A stretch of DNA of 9,264 nt from Betaproteobacteria bacterium (GTDB lineage: Bacteria; Pseudomonadota; Gammaproteobacteria; Burkholderiales; Rhodocyclaceae). Shown in pieces: positions 6,314-9,264 of the stretch. Position 1 is the stretch's first letter. The number at the start of each line of letters is the position of its first letter. The DNA lies in contig JAIFNM010000303.1 in the NCBI GenBank assembly GCA_020047725.1, positions 1 to 9,264 on the forward strand, written 5' to 3'. A program made the position numbers and the translations under genes. The notes under the pieces are model-generated. The model worked only from the letters and a program-made list of their open reading frames with translations. It did not search any database and was not told the origin of the DNA.

Positions 6314-7513
6314 TTACCGATCGCGGGAACGCAAGTCAAGAGGCCTCACCAGGGCGTGTTTAACCAATGCCGCGGCACCAACGGCCACTGACCTGGAACC
6401 GAAACGGCTAAGTTGAATCTCGGGCAATTGCAAGCCACAGTCCTGTGAATAGCTTTCCAGGCAGGTACGTGCCGAATCAAGAAAGGGTGCCCCCAGATCG
6501 CACAGCGGCCCACCCAGCACAATTCGCCCTGGATTGAAGTAGGTCCACAGATTCTGGATCAACACCCCAAGGTAATGTCCCGACCGACGTACAGCCAGCA
6601 GCGCCGCCTCGTCACCGCGTTCAAGCAATTGGCGAATGGTATCCACCGACAACACTTCGCTCGTGTTGCCCGCAATCCGGGCGCTGATCGCGCGCTGGCC
6701 GATGAATGTCTCGGCGCACCCCTTGCGGCCACACGAGCACAGGGGCCCTTCAAACTGCAGGATCGAATGTCCGACTTCACCGGCATAGCCCTCTGCACCA
6801 AGAAACAGCCGGTCACGAACAATGATACCCGCACCGACACCAATGCCTAAACCCAGGTAGATCAGGGGATCTGGCAAGGGTGCCTCACCAAACTCATACT
6901 CGCTGAGGGCCGCAACGTCGTAGTCATTCTGTACCTGAATACGCAGGCCAGCGACACCCATCGACGCAAGTTCCTGCGATAGATCCGACTGGAAAGCCAC
7001 GTCGCGCCAAGGAAGATTCGGTGCCAGCTTGACAACGCCCTGCTGATCGAGAACCGCACCGGGGACTCCGACACCAATACCCAGCAAGCGCCGATCGTCT
7101 GCACGCGCTTGTTCGACCAGCGAAGCGATCATCAATGCCAGCCGCCGGATAACGACAGCCGGATTGGTACTGGATAGTTGCTCTGATGCCCCATTGACAA
7201 CTTCACCGGTCAAGGAGACGGTCAGCGCGCTGATACTATCGACGCTAACGTCCGCACCGATCATGGCCAGACGATTCCCATCAAGGAACAGCGGAGTCGG
7301 CCGGCGACCGATGGCCCCGGTAGCCTGCACGTCGGATTCGAGTAACCAGCCTTCATCGATTAGATCCTGAACCAGCAGACTTACCGTCGACTTAGTCAAG
7401 CCGGTTTCCTTGGCCAGTTCCGCTCTCGACAAACCAGGTACACGCTGAATGACTCGCACCACCGCCATCCGGTTGATTTCGCGCATCAAGCTCTGATCGC
7501 CGGTAATTGTCAT
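6314..7513 (-). CDS. ROK-family transcriptional repressor (XylR/NagC type)
   Basis: A 399-residue sugar-responsive regulator with an N-terminal winged HTH and a C-terminal ROK sugar-binding domain. Numbered from the ATG at 7513, the HTH spans about residues 29-51 (SRAELAKETGLTKSTVSLLV), followed by the wing GAIGRRPTPL. The ROK part shows GVGVPGAV, QNDYDVAALSEYEFG, GLGIGVGAGI, GYAGEVGH (about 242-249) and the zinc motif CSCGRKGCAE (259-268). The kinase phosphate loop is replaced by GADVSVDS, so it should bind sugar without phosphorylating it. A longer frame begins with ATG at 7579, but a good -10 box (7567-7562) lies inside that extension, so I choose 7513. The ribosome-binding site is weak (AAGATA). 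The gene lies upstream of xylFGH on the same strand, as expected of the local repressor. Stop TAA 6314-6316. Whether its inducer is xylose, glucose or another sugar is not visible. Confidence 0.88.
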   Translation of the reverse strand: MTITGDQSLMREINRMAVVRVIQRVPGLSRAELAKETGLTKSTVSLLVQDLIDEGWLLESDVQATGAIGRRPTPLFLDGNRLAMIGADVSVDSISALTVSLTGEVVNGASEQLSSTNPAVVIRRLALMIASLVEQARADDRRLLGIGVGVPGAVLDQQGVVKLAPNLPWRDVAFQSDLSQELASMGVAGLRIQVQNDYDVAALSEYEFGEAPLPDPLIYLGLGIGVGAGIIVRDRLFLGAEGYAGEVGHSILQFEGPLCSCGRKGCAETFIGQRAISARIAGNTSEVLSVDTIRQLLERGDEAALLAVRRSGHYLGVLIQNLWTYFNPGRIVLGGPLCDLGAPFLDSARTCLESYSQDCGLQLPEIQLSRFGSRSVAVGAAALVKHALVRPLDLRSRDR

Positions 7514-7532
7514 TATCTTATGGGCCTGAGTA

Positions 7533-7550
7533 CAAACATTAGTTAGTTTG
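7533..7550. promoter_or_regulatory. Candidate operator at the repressor's own promoter
   Basis: CAAACATTAGTTAGTTTG has 5-bp inverted arms (CAAAC 7533-7537, GTTTG 7546-7550) around an 8-base centre. ROK-type XylR operators in other bacteria are built from TTAGTTTG/CAAACTAA-like halves (established for Firmicutes), and the right half here, TTAGTTTG at 7543-7550, is exactly such a half. It would cover roughly +6 to +23 of the predicted transcript, a good position for autorepression. The TAGTTTG half recurs once at 5948-5954 upstream of xylF, without a partner arm. Confidence 0.5.
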
Positions 7551-7561
7551 ATATAAAAACT

Positions 7562-7590
7562 ATTATCACCAGTGTCCATACAAAAATCAA
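7562..7590 (-). promoter_or_regulatory. Sigma70 promoter of the ROK repressor gene
   Basis: Minus strand: -35 TTGATT (7590-7585), 17-base spacer, -10 GATAAT (7567-7562), four and five of six consensus bases respectively. Predicted transcription start is near 7555, leaving a leader of about 40 bases before the ATG at 7513. The promoter overlaps the alternative upstream ATG (7579-7577), which argues against that start. Confidence 0.6.
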
Positions 7591-7621
7591 ACGAAATAAT
7601 TCGCCCCGGATCGGCCCCGCT

Positions 7622-7637
7622 CGTTTGTTCTCAAACG
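7622..7637. repeat. CGTTTG/CAAACG inverted repeat in the divergent intergenic region
   Basis: CGTTTG (7622-7627), TTCT, CAAACG (7632-7637). A third CAAACG lies at 7588-7593, overlapping the repressor's -35 box. The CAAAC core equals the arms of the 7533-7550 palindrome, so these may be extra binding sites for the repressor, or for whatever controls the divergent EAL-HDOD gene. The words are short enough to be chance. Confidence 0.3.
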
Positions 7638-7707
7638 CAGCACCTTTGGTAGTGCTAAGATTTGTGGGTACCAAGCGTTCGCGCTCGAATGCCAATGAGG
7701 AACCCAC

Positions 7708-9000
7708 ATGAATAACGACCCGCAAGAAGTCTTCCTCGGCCGCCAGCCTATCCTTGATCGCAGCCAGCAATTATTCGCCTACGAACTGCTCTTCCGTAGT
7801 GGTAGCGCAGAGCATGGAAACTTTGCCAGCTTTGTCGATGGAAACCAGGCCACTGCCACCGTCATCACCCACGCGTTCACCGAATTCTCGATGGCCGATG
7901 CGCTTGGCCCCTACCAGGGATTCATCAAGGTCGATAACGGATTGCTTTTCAGCGATCTGATCAACGCCTTGCCACCCCACCACATTCTGTTGTCTTGGAA
8001 ATTCTCGAAACCACAACGCCGACAGACGAAATCCTGACCCGTTGCGAACAGCTGCGCGCCGCCGGTTTCATCCTGGCGGCCAGGGAACGGCCCGAATCGC
8101 TCGATCAGTCGCGACCGTTGCTCAAGCTTGCTGAAGTCATCAAGGTTGACATCAGCCATGTCGAGCCCGACCGGCTAAAGCAGCTGGTCGGCAATCTTCG
8201 ACCGCTGGGCAAAACGATTCTCGCCGAAAAAGTGGAAAGCAACGAGCAGATGCAGGTCTGCCATGCGCTCGGCTTCGACCTCTTCCAGGGCTACTACTTT
8301 GCGCACCCGACGGTCATTCAAGGCAAACATCTGCAAACATCGGAACTCTCCCTGCTGAAATTGCTCGGACTGTTGAGCCAGGACGCCGACAGCACCGAGA
8401 TCGAGACGATCTTCAAGCAGGAACCGGTACTGACCGTCAATCTGCTGCGCCTGACCAACTACCAACTCGGCAGGAAGCGGGATGGCAACCAAGATCACTT
8501 CGCTGCGGCACGCCATCACGCTGCTCGGACGGCGGCAATTATTACGCTGGCTGCAGCTTCTGCTCTATAGCGGCTCGGGATCGACACAGGCGGTCAATCC
8601 GCTGCTGCAACTGGCCGCCACACGTGGACGACTGATGGAACTCTTGGCCGACCGAACTTCGGAGGCAAAGCAAGGGGGGCGCGACCTCATTGACCAAGCC
8701 TACATGGTTGGCATTCTGTCGCTGATGCCAGCGCTCATCGGCAACACCATGCCGGAGATTCTCACTCAACTCCCGGTCGTGCGATCGGTACACAACGCCC
8801 TGGCCGATCACACAGGCACTCTTGGCGACCTGTTGAGTCTCGTTGAAATGCTGGAAGAATCGTCCGAAAGCTCATTACCCCAGAACAAGGGCGCGACGAC
8901 GGAAGCATTGCTACTCCGCCTTCCTGGAATCGATACCAACTATGCCAACAACTGCCTGACTCGGGCACTTACCTGGGCCAACAATCTTGCACGTGAATGA
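7708..9000 (+). pseudogene. EAL-HDOD (YuxH-type) signalling protein gene, disrupted by two small insertions
   Basis: Starts at ATG 7708 with GAGGAA just upstream and ends at TGA 8998-9000. The intended product would be about 426 residues: an N-terminal EAL-like domain and a C-terminal HDOD domain. The frame runs 7708 to about 7986 (GRQPILDRSQQLFAYELLFR), then 7992-8460 in another frame (VLEILETTTP, LAEVIKVDI, AEKVES, DLFQGYYFAHP, then HDOD start FKQEPVLTVNLLRLTN), then the first frame from 8468 (SAGSGMATKITSLRHAITLL, LGRRQLLRWLQLLL). Read as it stands, translation from 7708 stops at 8037 after 109 residues. Removing CTGTT (7987-7991) and one copy of the tandem ACCAACT (8461-8467) restores one uninterrupted frame. 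The metal-binding DD(F) of active EAL phosphodiesterases is replaced by ARERPES (about 8077-8097), so even the intact protein was probably a sensor or effector, not an enzyme. Sequencing error is a possible alternative. Confidence 0.85.
8454..8467 (+). repeat. 7-bp tandem duplication ACCAACT x2 inside the EAL-HDOD gene
   Basis: Two perfect head-to-tail copies of ACCAACT (8454-8460 and 8461-8467). Deleting one copy joins LRLTN directly to SAGSGMATKITSLR, the expected HDOD continuation, so the second copy is the insertion that shifts the frame. Confidence 0.85.
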
Positions 9001-9264
9001 ATTTGCCTTCAGCGAAGCGCTTCTCAGCCGTCAGCCCATTCTCAACCAACAGCAGGAACTTGTCGGCTATGAACTGACCTTGCTTCCGGCAACAAATGGG
9101 GAAGAACATTCAAATACGGCAATGCTTGTTTGTGCTGCCTATGCCGAACTCGGCATCCAGACAGCCCTTGGACAAAGCACGGCGTTCTTGCCTGCCGACC
9201 TGGCGTTTCTTCACGATGACGCGATCGAAGCCCTGCCGCACGAAACGGTCGTCATCGAACTTGA
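8993..9264 (+). CDS. Second EAL-domain (EAL-HDOD-type) protein, 3' end outside the window
   Basis: An open frame from GTG 8993 to the window edge gives 90 residues. They begin VNEFAFSEALLSRQPILNQQ, then ELVGYELTLLPA, LPADLAFL and ALPHETVVIEL. RQPIL..Q.LVGYEL and LP..VVIEL are the first two conserved blocks of YuxH-type EAL domains and align with the neighbouring gene (GRQPILDRSQQLFAYELLF and ALPPHHI..VLEIL). The GTG overlaps the last codons of the upstream gene, whose stop is at 8998-9000, and there is no strong ribosome-binding site, which suggests translational coupling. An ATG at 8997 is in the wrong frame. Whether an HDOD domain follows cannot be seen. Confidence 0.8.
   Translation, partial: MNEFAFSEALLSRQPILNQQQELVGYELTLLPATNGEEHSNTAMLVCAAYAELGIQTALGQSTAFLPADLAFLHDDAIEALPHETVVIEL

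Noticed and set aside
7514..7579. Upstream ATG at 7579 as the start of the ROK repressor
   Set aside because: The extension contains the predicted -10 box, has no ribosome-binding site and would add residues before the usual N-terminus.
7981..7998. Programmed ribosomal frameshift as the explanation for the first frame change
   Set aside because: No slippery heptamer or clear downstream structure is seen, and the sister protein's matching block suggests five extra bases in the DNA rather than recoding.

Overview
The window reads as a piece of a Gram-negative, probably betaproteobacterial, chromosome. This is inferred from protein style, moderate-to-high GC and the mix of genes; a Rhodocyclales-like host is a guess. 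Two blocks are present: a sugar-uptake locus (1-7590) and the start of a c-di-GMP-type EAL/HDOD signalling cluster (7690-9264).

Sugar locus: on the minus strand, a complete XylFGH-type ABC importer is laid out as binding protein (xylF, 5594-4590), double ATPase (xylG, 4479-2941) and permease (xylH, 2895-1747). It is followed by a polyphosphate-dependent glucokinase gene (ppgK, 1638-883) with a GTG start. Upstream, after an unusually long non-coding stretch (5595-6313), lies a ROK-family repressor gene on the same strand (7513-6314) with a good promoter and a palindrome at its expected transcription start. At the other end, a 5'-truncated AraC-family regulator (2-793, plus strand) converges on ppgK. 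No xylose isomerase or xylulokinase gene is visible. The partner enzyme is a glucose kinase, so glucose is at least as likely a substrate as xylose. The combined picture is import of a monosaccharide by ATP hydrolysis, then phosphorylation at the expense of polyphosphate, under one or two local regulators.

RNA-level structure inside the operon is conspicuous. Two perfect hairpins sit in tandem between xylF and xylG. A canonical hairpin plus T-run (intrinsic terminator) sits between xylH and ppgK. A 14-bp palindrome separates ppgK from the araC-type gene. These would set a graded output: binding protein high, ATPase/permease lower, kinase by read-through.

Signalling block: a plus-strand EAL-HDOD gene (7708-9000) diverges from the repressor gene. 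It is broken by two small insertions, of about 5 bp near 7987-7991 and an exact 7-bp tandem duplication at 8454-8467. Together they restore the reading frame but leave the middle of the protein out of frame. A second EAL gene of the same type begins at a GTG at 8993, overlapping the stop of the first, and runs off the window.
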